A stretch of 64,000 nucleotides of DNA from NCBI GenBank assembly GCA_026410415.1, contig JAPMLR010000002.1:62001-126000 (forward strand). The letters run 5' to 3'. Positions 53,296-63,002 of this stretch are shown piece by piece. Positions within the stretch are counted from its first letter, which is position 1. Each line of letters starts with the position of its first letter. Source of the stretch: Denitratimonas yunnanensis (SeqCode) (GTDB lineage: Bacteria; Pseudomonadota; Gammaproteobacteria; Xanthomonadales; Xanthomonadaceae). A program made the position numbers and the translations under genes. The notes beneath the pieces are model-generated. The model was not told the origin of the DNA, searched no databases, and saw nothing but the letters and a program-made list of their open reading frames with translations.

Positions 53296-54108
53296 TCAGC
53301 GCTGACACGTGGGGCAGTACACCGTTGCACGCTGACCCCAGTCCGCGGCGCGGAGCACGCTGCCGCAGTGCTTGCAGGCCTGGCCCGCACGGCCATAGAC
53401 GAAAAGCTCCTGCGCGAAGTAGCCGGGTTCGCCGTCGGGATCGAGGAAATCGCGCAGGGTGGTGCCGCCGCGCGTGATGGCGTGGGCGAGGATGTGCTTC
53501 ACTGCCGCGACGAGCCGTTCCCAGCGCGCCTTGGAGATGCGCCCGGCGGCACGCGCCGGATGGATGCCGGCCTGGAACAAGGCTTCGGCGGCGTAAATGT
53601 TGCCCACGCCCACGACGATGCGCTGATCCATCAGGAAATGCTTGACCGGCGCGCTGCGCCCGGCGGCGGCACGCATCAGGCAGGCGGCGTCGAAATCGTC
53701 CGACAAGGGCTCGGGACCCAGGCGTGCGAGCAGCTCGTGGGTGTGGCCGAGCGGCTGCCACAGCAGCGCGCCGAATCGGCGTGGATCGGTCAGGCGCAGC
53801 AGATGCCCATCGTCCAGATGCAGGTCGACGTGGTCATGCCGCTTCGGTGGTGCGTCGTCCGGCAGTACCCGCAAACAACCGGACATGCCCAGATGCAGGA
53901 TGGCGCTTCCGCTTTGCGCATCGAGCAACAGGTATTTGGCGCGACGTCGGGCCGCATCGATGCGCTGACCGGGCAGCTCGTCACGGATTTCCGGTGGAAT
54001 CGGCCAACGCAACGCATCGCGACGCAGCGTGACACTCACGATGCGACGGCCCACCACATGCGGCGCAATGCCGCGTCGGGTGGTTTCCACTTCAGGCAGT
54101 TCGGGCAT
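53296..54108 (-). CDS. mutM: Formamidopyrimidine-DNA glycosylase
   Basis: 270 residues. The catalytic N-terminus MPELPEVET (Pro1-Glu2 after Met removal) and the lysine of RRRAKYLLL are present, as is the zinc finger (CKHCG ... CPTCQR). It excises 8-oxoguanine and ring-opened purines. The start at 54108 matches this invariant N-terminus exactly; the longer opening cannot be functional. Confidence 0.97.
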   Translation of the reverse strand: MPELPEVETTRRGIAPHVVGRRIVSVTLRRDALRWPIPPEIRDELPGQRIDAARRRAKYLLLDAQSGSAILHLGMSGCLRVLPDDAPPKRHDHVDLHLDDGHLLRLTDPRRFGALLWQPLGHTHELLARLGPEPLSDDFDAACLMRAAAGRSAPVKHFLMDQRIVVGVGNIYAAEALFQAGIHPARAAGRISKARWERLVAAVKHILAHAITRGGTTLRDFLDPDGEPGYFAQELFVYGRAGQACKHCGSVLRAADWGQRATVYCPTCQR

Positions 54109-54202
54109 GGAAGGAAGAATCGGGAAGGAATGCCCATTGTGAGGCAGCCGGGCGTGACAGGGTCGGGTGGCCGGGCCATGATTCCCGCACAGGGAGAGTC
54201 CG

Positions 54203-54577
54203 ATGCGCTTCAATCCATGGCGCTGCCGCGCCGGTCACGTTGTTTCGATGCTGGTCCACTGCGTGATGGTGTCCGTGTTTGCAACGGGCGCAGCGCAGGC
54301 GCAGACGCGCGCCGATTATCTGCGCCGTTTCGATACCAACGGCGATGGCCGGGTTTCCCTGGCCGAGTATCAGGACTACATGAGCCAAGGTTTTCATGCG
54401 ATGGATCGCAACGGTGACGGCCTGCTCTCGGCGGGCGAATTGCCGTCCGGTGTGCGCAGCCGTACAGCCACGACGCTCGAAGGGCACCGCCGGGCCGTGG
54501 CTCGGATGTTCGATGTCCTGGACGTGGACAACAACGGGTATCTGGACGCGAACGAACTGACCGCACCGCCGCGCTGA
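54203..54577 (+). CDS. Small exported EF-hand protein
   Basis: 124 residues. A signal-like N-terminus ([20 protein letters not shown], then AQAQ) is followed by three EF-hand loops: [24 protein letters not shown] and [18 protein letters not shown] lies just upstream of the ATG. Such proteins bind calcium in the periplasm or outside; the partner is unknown. It is divergent from mutM. Confidence 0.88.
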   Translation: MRFNPWRCRAGHVVSMLVHCVMVSVFATGAAQAQTRADYLRRFDTNGDGRVSLAEYQDYMSQGFHAMDRNGDGLLSAGELPSGVRSRTATTLEGHRRAVARMFDVLDVDNNGYLDANELTAPPR

Positions 54578-54675
54578 GTCTGGCGTCGGAGTGCAACGGC
54601 CCTGTGGGGTCGCGCAAGCCGCAGGGCCGGTACTCGCGGCAGCGCTTGCCACGGTGAGGAGAACGTGCCGTGTGG

Positions 54676-55320
54676 CTAGCGTGCCCGGTAGGCGCGCAGG
54701 AACAACGTCACCACCGAATCCACGTGCGCATCGGCATCGTCGCCGTGCACGCAGCCGATCGGGCCGCACAGCATCCGCAGGTTGACCTCGCCTTTGAGCA
54801 GGCAGAGGAACTGGCCGGCGGCTTCGCGCGTGTCGGGGATGTCCAGTTCGCCGCGCGCCACCGCAGCGTGCAGGAAGGCGTCGAGACCGGCGATGATGCG
54901 CGCCGGGCCGGCATTCCAGAACAGCGTGCCCAGGCGCTCCACGTTGCGTGCATCGCCAAGCATCATCCGGTGCAGCGCAACGGAATCGCTGCACGACAAC
55001 AGATCGTGGAAACGGTGGCCGATGGTGCGCAGTGCCTGATCGATCGGGCCCATGGGAGGGATTTCGAACAGGTCGTCGGGCAGTTGTTCGCGACAGCGCT
55101 CTTCCACCGCCGCAAAGAACAGCGTCTCCTTGTCACCGAAATGACTGTAGACGGTGAGCTTGGAAACCCCGGCCTCGCTCGCGATCTGCTCCACGCTGGT
55201 GGCCTCGAACCCGTTGTCCACAAACAGGCGCTTGGCCGCGTCGAGGATGGCATGGCGTTTCACCGCACTTTTGGGGCGGCCGGGGCCGGGATTGGCGGGG
55301 GCGTTGGCAGGCAATGGCAT
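54676..55320 (-). CDS. TetR-family repressor of the adjacent RND efflux genes
   Basis: 214 residues. The N-terminal helix-turn-helix (ATSVEQIASEAGVSKLTVYS followed by HFGDKETLF) is clear, and the C-terminal part is an all-helical ligand domain with several cysteines (LLSCSD, QFLCLLK, MLCGPIGC). It is divergent from an RND efflux operon, the standard arrangement for AcrR-like repressors. A long dyad lies between the two genes. Confidence 0.93.
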   Translation of the reverse strand: MPLPANAPANPGPGRPKSAVKRHAILDAAKRLFVDNGFEATSVEQIASEAGVSKLTVYSHFGDKETLFFAAVEERCREQLPDDLFEIPPMGPIDQALRTIGHRFHDLLSCSDSVALHRMMLGDARNVERLGTLFWNAGPARIIAGLDAFLHAAVARGELDIPDTREAAGQFLCLLKGEVNLRMLCGPIGCVHGDDADAHVDSVVTLFLRAYRAR

Positions 55321-55331
55321 GGCGAACGAAA

Positions 55332-55379
55332 TAGTGGACTGCAGGGTTTGTTAAATATATTGTACCGCGCAGTCTACTA
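55332..55379. promoter_or_regulatory. Putative TetR operator and divergent promoter
   Basis: TAGTGGACTGC (55332-55342) and GCAGTCTACTA (55369-55379) form an 11-bp dyad with one mismatch, separated by 26 bp that are rich in A and T (TTAAATATATTG). The arrangement, centred between the divergent tetR and efflux genes, suggests that TetR dimers bind both half-sites over the promoters. The -10-like element TACAAT reads toward tetR. Confidence 0.65.
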
Positions 55380-55393
55380 ACTCTGTGATCGAC

Positions 55394-56506
55394 ATGGCGA
55401 CGAACTGGCGTTCGATGGCGGCATCTTTTCTGGCGGGCGGCGTCATGCTGACTCTGGCGGCTTGTAGCGCCGATGCGCCCGACGCGACGTCCTCGCGACC
55501 AGCCATGGTGGTGCGCGCGCAGCCGGCACAAGCGGCGGTGCAGATCTTTTCCGGCGAGGTGCGGGCCCGCCAGGAACCGGCGTTGGCGTTCCGCGTCGGT
55601 GGCAAGATGTCGCGTCGGTTCGTCGATGCCGGCGCACGGGTGCGGGCCGGCGACCTGCTCGCAGAACTGGATCCTCGGGACTTGCGCCTGCAGGCCGAGG
55701 CGGCGCAGGCGCAGCTCTCTGCCGCACAAGCGGAGTTGTCTCTGGCCCGGGCGGAGCTGGAGCGTCACGCCGGGATGCTGGAACGCGGGCTGGTGAGCCA
55801 ATCGCTGTTCGATGCCAAGCAAGCGGCGTTCACTGCGGCGCAGGCACAGGCCAACAATGCACGCGCGCAGCTGACGGTGATGCGCAACCAGCGCGAATAC
55901 GCACGTCTGACGGCGCCCATGGACGGCACGATCTCCGCGCGGCTGGCCGAGGCCGGACAAGTCGTGGCGGCCGGACAGACGGTGTTCGTGCTGGCGGCGG
56001 ACGGCGAGCGCGAGGTCGCCATTTCGCTACCGGAGCTGATGGTCGGGCGGTTCGAGGTCGGCACGCCGGTCGCGGTGGAACTGTGGTCGCGGCCCGGCAC
56101 GCGTTGGCCCGGTACGGTGCGTGAACTCTCTCCGGCTGCCGATCCGGCGGCGCGCACGTTTGCCGCGCGCGTCGCCTTCGATGCCCCCGATACCGATACC
56201 GAACTGGGCCAGAGCGCCCGCGTCTACGCCATGGAAAGCGCCACCACGGCACTCGCCGTGCCGTTGGCGGCGGTAGGTGGCGAAGCCGGAGATGCCTACG
56301 TGTACGTGCTCGATCCCGCCACGTCGACGGCACAGCGCCGCATGGTGCAGGTGATGAACTGGGGCGAGCGCGACGCCACGATCAGCGAGGGCGTGTCGCC
56401 CCAGGACTGGATCGTCGCCGGCGGCGTGCATCTGGTCCGGGAAGGCGAAGTGCTGCGTGCGGTGGATCGAGACAACCGCGCGGTCGATCTGTCGGGCACG
56501 CCGTGA
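55394..56506 (+). CDS. RND efflux periplasmic adaptor (lipoprotein)
   Basis: 370 residues. A lipobox LTLAAC near residue 25 predicts a lipidated adaptor. A biotinyl-lipoyl-like domain (ARVRAGDLLAELDPRDL), a helical hairpin (about 95-165) and a beta-barrel domain follow (LTAPMDGTISARLAEAGQVV). It links the RND pump to an outer-membrane channel such as TolC. ATG at 55394 was preferred to a GTG at 55385. The stop overlaps the permease start by TGATG. Confidence 0.92.
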   Translation: MATNWRSMAASFLAGGVMLTLAACSADAPDATSSRPAMVVRAQPAQAAVQIFSGEVRARQEPALAFRVGGKMSRRFVDAGARVRAGDLLAELDPRDLRLQAEAAQAQLSAAQAELSLARAELERHAGMLERGLVSQSLFDAKQAAFTAAQAQANNARAQLTVMRNQREYARLTAPMDGTISARLAEAGQVVAAGQTVFVLAADGEREVAISLPELMVGRFEVGTPVAVELWSRPGTRWPGTVRELSPAADPAARTFAARVAFDAPDTDTELGQSARVYAMESATTALAVPLAAVGGEAGDAYVYVLDPATSTAQRRMVQVMNWGERDATISEGVSPQDWIVAGGVHLVREGEVLRAVDRDNRAVDLSGTP

Positions 56507-59500
56507 TGGAACGCATCGGCATGGAGATGGGTCGGTTCAACCTGTCGGCCTGGGCCCTGAGGCACCGTTCGCTGGTGTTGTACGCGATCGTGTTGCTCAG
56601 TGTGCTCGGTGTGGTCTCATACAGTCAGCTCGGGCAAAGCGAGGATCCGCCCTTCACATTCCGTGCGATGGTGGTGCGGACCTTGTGGCCCGGCGCCAGC
56701 GCCGAGGAAGTGGCGCGTCAGGTGACCGACCGCATCGAGCGCAAGCTGATGGAAACCGGCCGCTACGAGTTCATTCGTGCCTACTCGCGGCCGGGCGAGT
56801 CGCAGGTCATCTTCGTGGCCAGGGACAGCATGACCTCGCGCGAGCTGCCGGACCTCTGGTATCAGGTCCGGAAAAAGGTCGGAGACATCCGCGCCACCTT
56901 GCCGGCAGGCACTGCCGGTCCGTTCTTCAACGACGAATTCGGCGACACCTTCGGCAACATCTACGCATTGACCGCCGACGGCTTCGACTACGCGGTGCTG
57001 AAGGATTACGCCGATCGTCTGGAAATCGAACTGCAACGCGTTCCCGACGTGGCCAAGGTCGAACTCATCGGCTTGCAGGACGAGAAAATCTGGATCGAAC
57101 TGTCCAACACCAAGCTCGCCACCCTGGGCATCCCGTTGAGCGCCATCCAGGCCGCACTCGACGAACAAAACGCGGTGTTGCCTGCCGGATTCTTCGAAAC
57201 CCCCGAGGAGCGTGTGCAGTTGCGCGTCTCCGGGCGCTTCGCCACCGAGCATGACATCGCCGCATTCCCGATCCGCGTGGGCGACCGCAGTTTCCGGCTC
57301 GACGACGTCGCACGCGTCTGGCGCGGCTTTTCCGATCCACCCGCGCCGAAGATGCGCTTCATGGGCGAGGACGCCATCGGCATCGCGGTATCGATGCGGG
57401 AAGGTGGCGACATCCTCAAGCTCGGCAAGGCACTCGACGCCGAACTGGCGCGTCTGCAGCAGACCCTTCCGGTGGGCATGCAACTGCGCAAGGTCTCCGA
57501 CCAGCCGGCGGCGGTGCGCAGCTCCGTGGGTGAATTCGTCAAGGTGCTGGCCGAGGCGGTCGGCATCGTCCTGCTGGTCTGCTTCTTTTCGCTCGGCCTG
57601 CGCACCGGACTGGTGGTCGCGCTGTCGATTCCGCTGGTTCTGGCGATGACCTTCGCGCTGATGCATTACTTCGGCATCGGCCTGCACAAGATTTCGCTCG
57701 GCGCGCTGGTGCTGGCATTGGGACTGCTGGTGGATGACGCGATCATCGCGGTGGAAATGATGGCGGTGAAGATGGAACAAGGCTACGACCGCCTGCGCGC
57801 GGCGAGTTTTGCCTGGACCAGCACCGCCTTCCCGATGCTGACCGGCACGCTGATCACCGCCGCCGGCTTCCTGCCCATCGCCACGGCTGCGTCGGCCACG
57901 GGCGAATACACCCGCTCGCTGTTTCAGGTGGTGACGATTGCGTTGCTGGTGAGCTGGGTGGCCGCCGTGGTGTTCGTTCCGTACCTGGGCGACAAGCTGC
58001 TGCCCGAGCCGAAAATGGTGGCGGATGGCGAAGTGCACGATCCGTACCGTTCGCGCTTCTACCAGCGCTTCCGGGCCGTGGTGGAGGCCTCGATGCGCCA
58101 CCGGCGGTGGGTGATCGCGGCCACGCTGATGCTGTTCATCGCCTCGGTGGCGCTGTTCCGTTTCGTGCCGCAACAGTTCTTTCCTTCGTCCACCCGGCTG
58201 GAGCTGCTGGTGGATCTGAAGCTGGCCGAAGGCGTGTCGTTGCACGCCACCCAGGCGCAGGTGGAAAAGCTCGAGGAGAAGCTCGGCGCAATGGATGGCA
58301 TCGAGAATGTCGTGGCTTACGTCGGCACCGGCTCACCGCGCTTCTACTTGCCGCTGGACCAGCAGTTGCCACAGACCAGTTTTTCGCAGTTGGTCGTACT
58401 TACCCGCGACATCGCGGCGCGGGAAAGCGTGCGCGCGGCCTTGATCAATCTGTTCGCCAACGACTTCCCGACCCTGCGCGGCCGCGTCACGCGTCTGGAG
58501 AACGGCCCGCCGGTGGGGTATCCGGTGCAGTTCCGGGTATCGGGCGAGCACATCGATCTGGTTCGCGGATTCGCGCGCGAGGTGGCGGACAAGGTGCGGG
58601 AAAACCCGCATGTGGCCAACGTCAACCTCGACTGGGAAGAGCCCAGCAAAGTGGTTCGACTGGTACTCGATCAGGAGCGCGCCCGCGCCCTTGGCGTCAG
58701 CTCGGCGCATCTGGCGCAGTTTCTGCAAAGTTCGCTCTCGGGCCTGGCCGTCAGCACCTTCCGCGAGGACAACGAGCTGATCCAGATCCTGCTGCGCGGC
58801 CCGGCCGACGAACGTGCGCGGTTGTCGCTGCTCGGCTCGCTCGCGGTGCCGACCGCGAACGGACGCAGCGTGCCGGTATCGCAGATCGCCACGCTGCAAC
58901 ACGGTTTCGAGGAAGGCATCGTCTGGCACCGCAACCGCCTGCCGACGGTGACCGTGCGCGCCGATGTCTATGGCGAGGAGCAGCCTTCCTCGGTGGTGGC
59001 GCAGATCCTTCCCACGTTCGAGGACATTCGTGCCCGACTTCCTTCCGGCTATCGGCTGGAAACCGGCGGTACCGTGGAGGACTCGGCACGCGGAGGCGCG
59101 TCCGTGGCGGCCGGCATCCCGCTGTTCGTCGTCGTGGTGTTCACCCTGTTGATGATCCAGCTGCGCAGCATCTCGCGATCGGCATTGGTGTTCCTGACCG
59201 CGCCGCTCGGTTTGATTGGCGTGACCCTGTTCCTGCTCGTGTTCCGGGTGCCGTTCGGCTTCGTCGCGATGCTTGGCACCATCGCGCTGGCCGGCATGAT
59301 CATGCGCAACTCGGTGATTCTGGTGGACCAGATCGAACAGGACATCGCAGCCGGGCACCCGCGCTGGCAGGCGGTGGTGGATGCCACCGTGCGCCGCTTC
59401 CGTCCGATCGTGCTGACCGCGCTGGCCGCGGTGCTGGCGATGATTCCACTGTCGCGCAGCGCCTTCTTCGGCCCGATGGCCGTGGCCATCATGGGCGGCT

Positions 59501-59592
59501 TGATCGTGGCCACGGTGCTGACGCTGGTGTTCGTCCCGGCGCTGTACGCGGCATGGTTCCGGGTCAAGGAGGAGGCGCCGGTGACGCCGTGA
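56506..59592 (+). CDS. RND multidrug efflux permease (HAE1/AcrB family)
   Basis: 1028 residues with twelve membrane helices and two large periplasmic loops. The proton-relay aspartates lie in LALGLLVDDAIIAVEMM. Early hallmark GQSEDPPFTFRAMVVRTLWPGAS is shortened here to its core: SEDPPFTFRAMVV followed by PGASAEEV. It exports drugs or metabolites using the proton gradient. It is coupled to the adaptor by TGATG and probably uses the TolC encoded at 33971. The exact substrate is unknown. Confidence 0.94.
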   Translation: MERIGMEMGRFNLSAWALRHRSLVLYAIVLLSVLGVVSYSQLGQSEDPPFTFRAMVVRTLWPGASAEEVARQVTDRIERKLMETGRYEFIRAYSRPGESQVIFVARDSMTSRELPDLWYQVRKKVGDIRATLPAGTAGPFFNDEFGDTFGNIYALTADGFDYAVLKDYADRLEIELQRVPDVAKVELIGLQDEKIWIELSNTKLATLGIPLSAIQAALDEQNAVLPAGFFETPEERVQLRVSGRFATEHDIAAFPIRVGDRSFRLDDVARVWRGFSDPPAPKMRFMGEDAIGIAVSMREGGDILKLGKALDAELARLQQTLPVGMQLRKVSDQPAAVRSSVGEFVKVLAEAVGIVLLVCFFSLGLRTGLVVALSIPLVLAMTFALMHYFGIGLHKISLGALVLALGLLVDDAIIAVEMMAVKMEQGYDRLRAASFAWTSTAFPMLTGTLITAAGFLPIATAASATGEYTRSLFQVVTIALLVSWVAAVVFVPYLGDKLLPEPKMVADGEVHDPYRSRFYQRFRAVVEASMRHRRWVIAATLMLFIASVALFRFVPQQFFPSSTRLELLVDLKLAEGVSLHATQAQVEKLEEKLGAMDGIENVVAYVGTGSPRFYLPLDQQLPQTSFSQLVVLTRDIAARESVRAALINLFANDFPTLRGRVTRLENGPPVGYPVQFRVSGEHIDLVRGFAREVADKVRENPHVANVNLDWEEPSKVVRLVLDQERARALGVSSAHLAQFLQSSLSGLAVSTFREDNELIQILLRGPADERARLSLLGSLAVPTANGRSVPVSQIATLQHGFEEGIVWHRNRLPTVTVRADVYGEEQPSSVVAQILPTFEDIRARLPSGYRLETGGTVEDSARGGASVAAGIPLFVVVVFTLLMIQLRSISRSALVFLTAPLGLIGVTLFLLVFRVPFGFVAMLGTIALAGMIMRNSVILVDQIEQDIAAGHPRWQAVVDATVRRFRPIVLTALAAVLAMIPLSRSAFFGPMAVAIMGGLIVATVLTLVFVPALYAAWFRVKEEAPVTP

Positions 59593-59622
59593 CGGCGGCG
59601 ACGCGATATCCTGCGCGCCGCC

Positions 59623-60546
59623 ATGAATCACCCCATCGACCCTTCCCGCGCCTCCGGCGACCTTGATCGCCTGGAGGCGGAAAGCCTGCACATCCTGCGT
59701 GAAGTGGCAGCCCAGTGCCGTCGCCCGGTGCTGTTGTACTCCATCGGCAAGGACAGCTCGGTGCTGCTGCACCTGTTGCTCAAGGCCTTTGCCCCGGCGC
59801 ATCCGCCGATCCCGCTGTTGCACGTCGACACGACGTGGAAATTCGCCGAGATGATCGCGTTTCGCGATCGTCGCGCGGCAGAAACCGGATTGGAATTGCG
59901 CGTCCACATCAATCCGGAGGGCGTGCGCGATGGCGTCGGGCCGCAATCCCACGGCGCCAGCGTGCACACCGAGGTGATGAAGACCCAAGCGCTGAAGCAG
60001 GCGCTGGAAGCGGGTGCCTACGATGCCGCCATCGGTGGCGCGCGGCGCGATGAGGAAAAATCCCGCGCCAAGGAGCGCATCTTCTCCTTCCGCGATGCGC
60101 AGCACCGATGGGATCCGCGCCGCCAGCGTCCGGAACTGTGGAACCTGTACAACGCGCGGGTGGGAAGCGGTGAAAGCGTGCGGGTATTTCCGCTGTCGAA
60201 CTGGACCGAACTGGACGTGTGGCGTTACATCCAGCGCGAATCGATCCCGGTGGTGCCGCTGTATTTCGCGGCGGAGCGCCCGGTGGTCCGGCGTGCCGGC
60301 ACCTGGATCATGGCCGACGATGAGCGTTTCGTTTTGCAGCCGGGCGAGTGCATCGAGCAGCGCCGCGTGCGATTCCGCACCTTGGGGTGTTATCCGTTGA
60401 CCGGCGCGGTCGAATCGGATGCCGACGACATCGACGCGATCATCGCGGAGATGGAAGCCAGCGTGTTGTCCGAGCGTGCGGGCCGTCTGATCGACCATGC
60501 CGAAGGCGATTCGATGGAGAAGAAGAAACGCGAGGGCTACTTCTGA
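59623..60546 (+). CDS. cysD: Sulfate adenylyltransferase subunit 2
   Basis: 307 residues. The PP-loop [12 protein letters not shown], the [18 protein letters not shown] segment and the C-terminal [10 protein letters not shown] are typical of CysD. It forms adenosine 5'-phosphosulfate from ATP and sulfate, together with the GTPase CysN. The stop overlaps the cysNC start by TGATG, so the two are translated together. Confidence 0.97.
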   Translation: MNHPIDPSRASGDLDRLEAESLHILREVAAQCRRPVLLYSIGKDSSVLLHLLLKAFAPAHPPIPLLHVDTTWKFAEMIAFRDRRAAETGLELRVHINPEGVRDGVGPQSHGASVHTEVMKTQALKQALEAGAYDAAIGGARRDEEKSRAKERIFSFRDAQHRWDPRRQRPELWNLYNARVGSGESVRVFPLSNWTELDVWRYIQRESIPVVPLYFAAERPVVRRAGTWIMADDERFVLQPGECIEQRRVRFRTLGCYPLTGAVESDADDIDAIIAEMEASVLSERAGRLIDHAEGDSMEKKKREGYF

Positions 60547-62387
60547 TGACCAGGCCCGCGACGAGCGACACGGTGCGCCTGATTGCCTGCGGCAGCGTGG
60601 ACGATGGCAAGAGCACCTTGATCGGGCGATTGTTGTACGACGCCGGACGCGTGCCTGACGACGAGCGCGCGGCATTGGTGCGCGCCAGCGCCAGCCACGG
60701 CACGCGTGGCGACGAGATCGATTACGCCTTGTTGCTCGACGGCCTGGAGGCAGAGCGCGAGCAGGGCATCACCATCGACGTGGCATGGCGTCATCTGCAG
60801 ACCGCGACACGCCGTTTCCTGATCGCGGATTGCCCGGGGCACGTCCAGTACACGCGCAACATGGCCACCGGTGCGTCCGTCGCGGACATCGCGACCCTCT
60901 TGGTGGATGCGACCAAGGGGCTGTTGCCGCAAACCTTTCGCCATACCGCGATCCTGTCGCTGTTCGGCGTTAGGCATGTGCTGGTGGCGGTGAACAAGAT
61001 GGATCGCGTCGGCTACGCCGCCGCCGTGTTCGACAGCATCGTCGCCGCCTACCGTGAACACGCGAAGCGTTTGGGCATTGCCGACGTCACCTGCATACCG
61101 GTCGCGGCGGCGGTGGGCGACAACGTGTGCCGTGCCGCGCCGACGATGCCGTGGTACGCAGGGCCGACGGTGTTGCAGCATCTGGAAAGTGTGCCGGTGG
61201 TCGATTCACGCCACGCCGAACCGATGCGCCTGCCCATTCAGACCGTCCTGCGCGATCTGGAGGGGCAGCGCTGGTTGGCTGGGACGTTGGCGTCGGGTGT
61301 AGTTCGCACCGGTGACGACATTTGCGTGGCTCCCGGCGGTGCCCGCACACGTGTCGCGGCACTGACGGTGTCCGGCGCCGAAGCCGATGTTGCGGTCGCG
61401 GGTCAGGCCATCGCGGTGCGCTTTTCCGAGGAGATCGACGCGGCGCGCGGCAATGTGCTGGCTCCCGTGGTGTCGCCCGTGGCGGTCAGCGATCAGTTCG
61501 TTGCCGACGTGTTGTGGTTCGACGACGCGCCGCTGCTGCCCTCGCGGCGTTACCGGATCACGCTCGCCACGCAATCCATCGGCGCCCGCGTCGTCGAACT
61601 CAAGCACCGCCACGATCCGGAGAGTCTGCAGCCGCTCGCCGCCAAGCGTCTGGAATGCAACGACATCGGGCAAGCCGTGCTGTCGCTCGATGCGCCCGTG
61701 GCCTACGCGCCATACACGGAGAACGCCACGCTCGGCGGCTTCATCCTGATTGATCCGGTCACGTCCGCGACGGTGGGTGCGGGAATGATCCGGCATGGGT
61801 TGCGGCGCGCCCAGAACATCCATTGGCAGGCGCTCGATGTGGATCGCAGCGCGCGGGCGGCACTCAAGGGCCAACATCCGCGCTGCGTGTGGTTCACCGG
61901 TTTGTCGGGTGCCGGCAAGTCGACGATCGCCAATCTGGTGGAGCGAGGGTTGTACGCCCGCGGGCTGCATACCTACCTGCTGGATGGCGACAACGTGCGC
62001 CATGGGTTGAATCGCGATCTGGGATTCACCGACGAGGATCGGGTCGAAAACCTGCGCCGGGTCTCGGAGGTGGCGAAGCTGATGACCGATGCCGGCCTGA
62101 TCGTGCTGGTCAGCTTCATCGCACCGTTCCGGGCCGAACGTGCGGCCGCACGCGCATTGTTTGCGCCGGGGGATTTCATCGAAGTGTTCGTCGATACCCC
62201 GCTGTCGGTGGCCGAGCAGCGCGACGCCAAGGGGTTGTATGCCAAGGCGCGGCGCGGCGAACTGCCGAACTTCACCGGCATCGATTCGCCGTACGAAGTG
62301 CCCGAACAAGCGGAGCTGACGCTCGACACCACCGCCGAATCGCCGGACGCACTGGCCGAGCGGGTGATCGCGCGGCTGCTGTCCTGA
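60546..62387 (+). CDS. cysNC: Bifunctional sulfate adenylyltransferase subunit 1/adenylylsulfate kinase
   Basis: 613 residues. The N-terminal GTPase (CysN, about 1-430) has GSVDDGKST (16-24), [12 protein letters not shown] and NKMD. The C-terminal APS kinase (CysC, about 440-613) has its own P-loop GLSGAGKST (near 453) and [15 protein letters not shown]. The fusion makes APS and then [12 protein letters not shown] at 60546 overlaps the cysD stop; the longer opening at 60348 is out of place inside cysD. Confidence 0.96.
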   Translation: MTRPATSDTVRLIACGSVDDGKSTLIGRLLYDAGRVPDDERAALVRASASHGTRGDEIDYALLLDGLEAEREQGITIDVAWRHLQTATRRFLIADCPGHVQYTRNMATGASVADIATLLVDATKGLLPQTFRHTAILSLFGVRHVLVAVNKMDRVGYAAAVFDSIVAAYREHAKRLGIADVTCIPVAAAVGDNVCRAAPTMPWYAGPTVLQHLESVPVVDSRHAEPMRLPIQTVLRDLEGQRWLAGTLASGVVRTGDDICVAPGGARTRVAALTVSGAEADVAVAGQAIAVRFSEEIDAARGNVLAPVVSPVAVSDQFVADVLWFDDAPLLPSRRYRITLATQSIGARVVELKHRHDPESLQPLAAKRLECNDIGQAVLSLDAPVAYAPYTENATLGGFILIDPVTSATVGAGMIRHGLRRAQNIHWQALDVDRSARAALKGQHPRCVWFTGLSGAGKSTIANLVERGLYARGLHTYLLDGDNVRHGLNRDLGFTDEDRVENLRRVSEVAKLMTDAGLIVLVSFIAPFRAERAAARALFAPGDFIEVFVDTPLSVAEQRDAKGLYAKARRGELPNFTGIDSPYEVPEQAELTLDTTAESPDALAERVIARLLS

Positions 62388-62389
62388 CG

Positions 62390-62419
62390 GGTGCCACGAC
62401 CGGTCCGGGTCGTGGCACC
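62390..62419. terminator. Perfect 12-bp hairpin between convergent genes
   Basis: GGTGCCACGACC (62390-62401) pairs exactly with GGTCGTGGCACC (62408-62419) across a 6-nt loop, between the ends of cysNC and the DUF3016 gene. It has no T-run, but its position suits a bidirectional terminator. Confidence 0.6.
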
Positions 62420-62429
62420 GGGTGTCGGA

Positions 62430-62963
62430 TCAAGAGTGCTCGTCCGAGGTGTGGGCGATGCCGCGCAGCCAGTTGCCGAGCATGCGTTTTTCAAACCGCA
62501 GCGGGTCGTTGATCTTCGTGTCCGATTTTTGCAGGAAGCCGATGTCCCGCAGCGTGGCGTCGCCCTCGCTCAACACCGTGCCGGCGGCATCGGTGAGCCG
62601 GTAGTCCAGTTCGATGCGCGGTGGATAGATGTCCTTGATCACGCGGATGTCGTTCATCAGCGAGCTTGTGGGCTCGTACTCGCCCGCCAGATCCACGTCG
62701 CGCAGGGTGATGTGAAGGCGCTGATCCGCCGGCAGGCGGCGCTCGGCTTCGGACTGCAGCCAGGACGCCAACGCCTGGATCGATCGCGTGGTGTCCAGCT
62801 TGCGGGTTCCGTGCTGGTGCTTGACCTCGCGCATCTGCCCGATGTCCGCCACGTCCACGTCCACGCGTGATGTCGCATCGATGATCCCGTCCTGGGCGAT
62901 CGCCAGCGGTAGCCAGGCGGTGGCCAGCGCCATCACGAAAATGCCGCGATACATCCTGTTCAT
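62430..62963 (-). CDS. DUF3016-type exported protein
   Basis: 177 residues. A signal peptide (GIFVMALATAWLPLAIA) is followed by a conserved domain with VDVDVADIGQMRE, LHITLRDVDLAGEYEP and YPPRIELDYRLTDAAGTVL, and an ending RFEKRMLGNWLRGI, which fits the DUF3016 family. The function is unknown; it is likely periplasmic. MNRMYRG at 62963 follows an AAGGAGAG ribosome site. Confidence 0.82.
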   Translation of the reverse strand: MNRMYRGIFVMALATAWLPLAIAQDGIIDATSRVDVDVADIGQMREVKHQHGTRKLDTTRSIQALASWLQSEAERRLPADQRLHITLRDVDLAGEYEPTSSLMNDIRVIKDIYPPRIELDYRLTDAAGTVLSEGDATLRDIGFLQKSDTKINDPLRFEKRMLGNWLRGIAHTSDEHS

Positions 62964-63002
62964 TGTCGCTCTCCTTACCGTTGCCACTGTCAGATCCGGC
63001 AG

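Noticed and set aside
58333..60675. 780-codon open frame on the minus strand across the RND permease and cysD
   Set aside because: Antisense to two genes with full sets of family motifs; composition is typical of a shadow frame.
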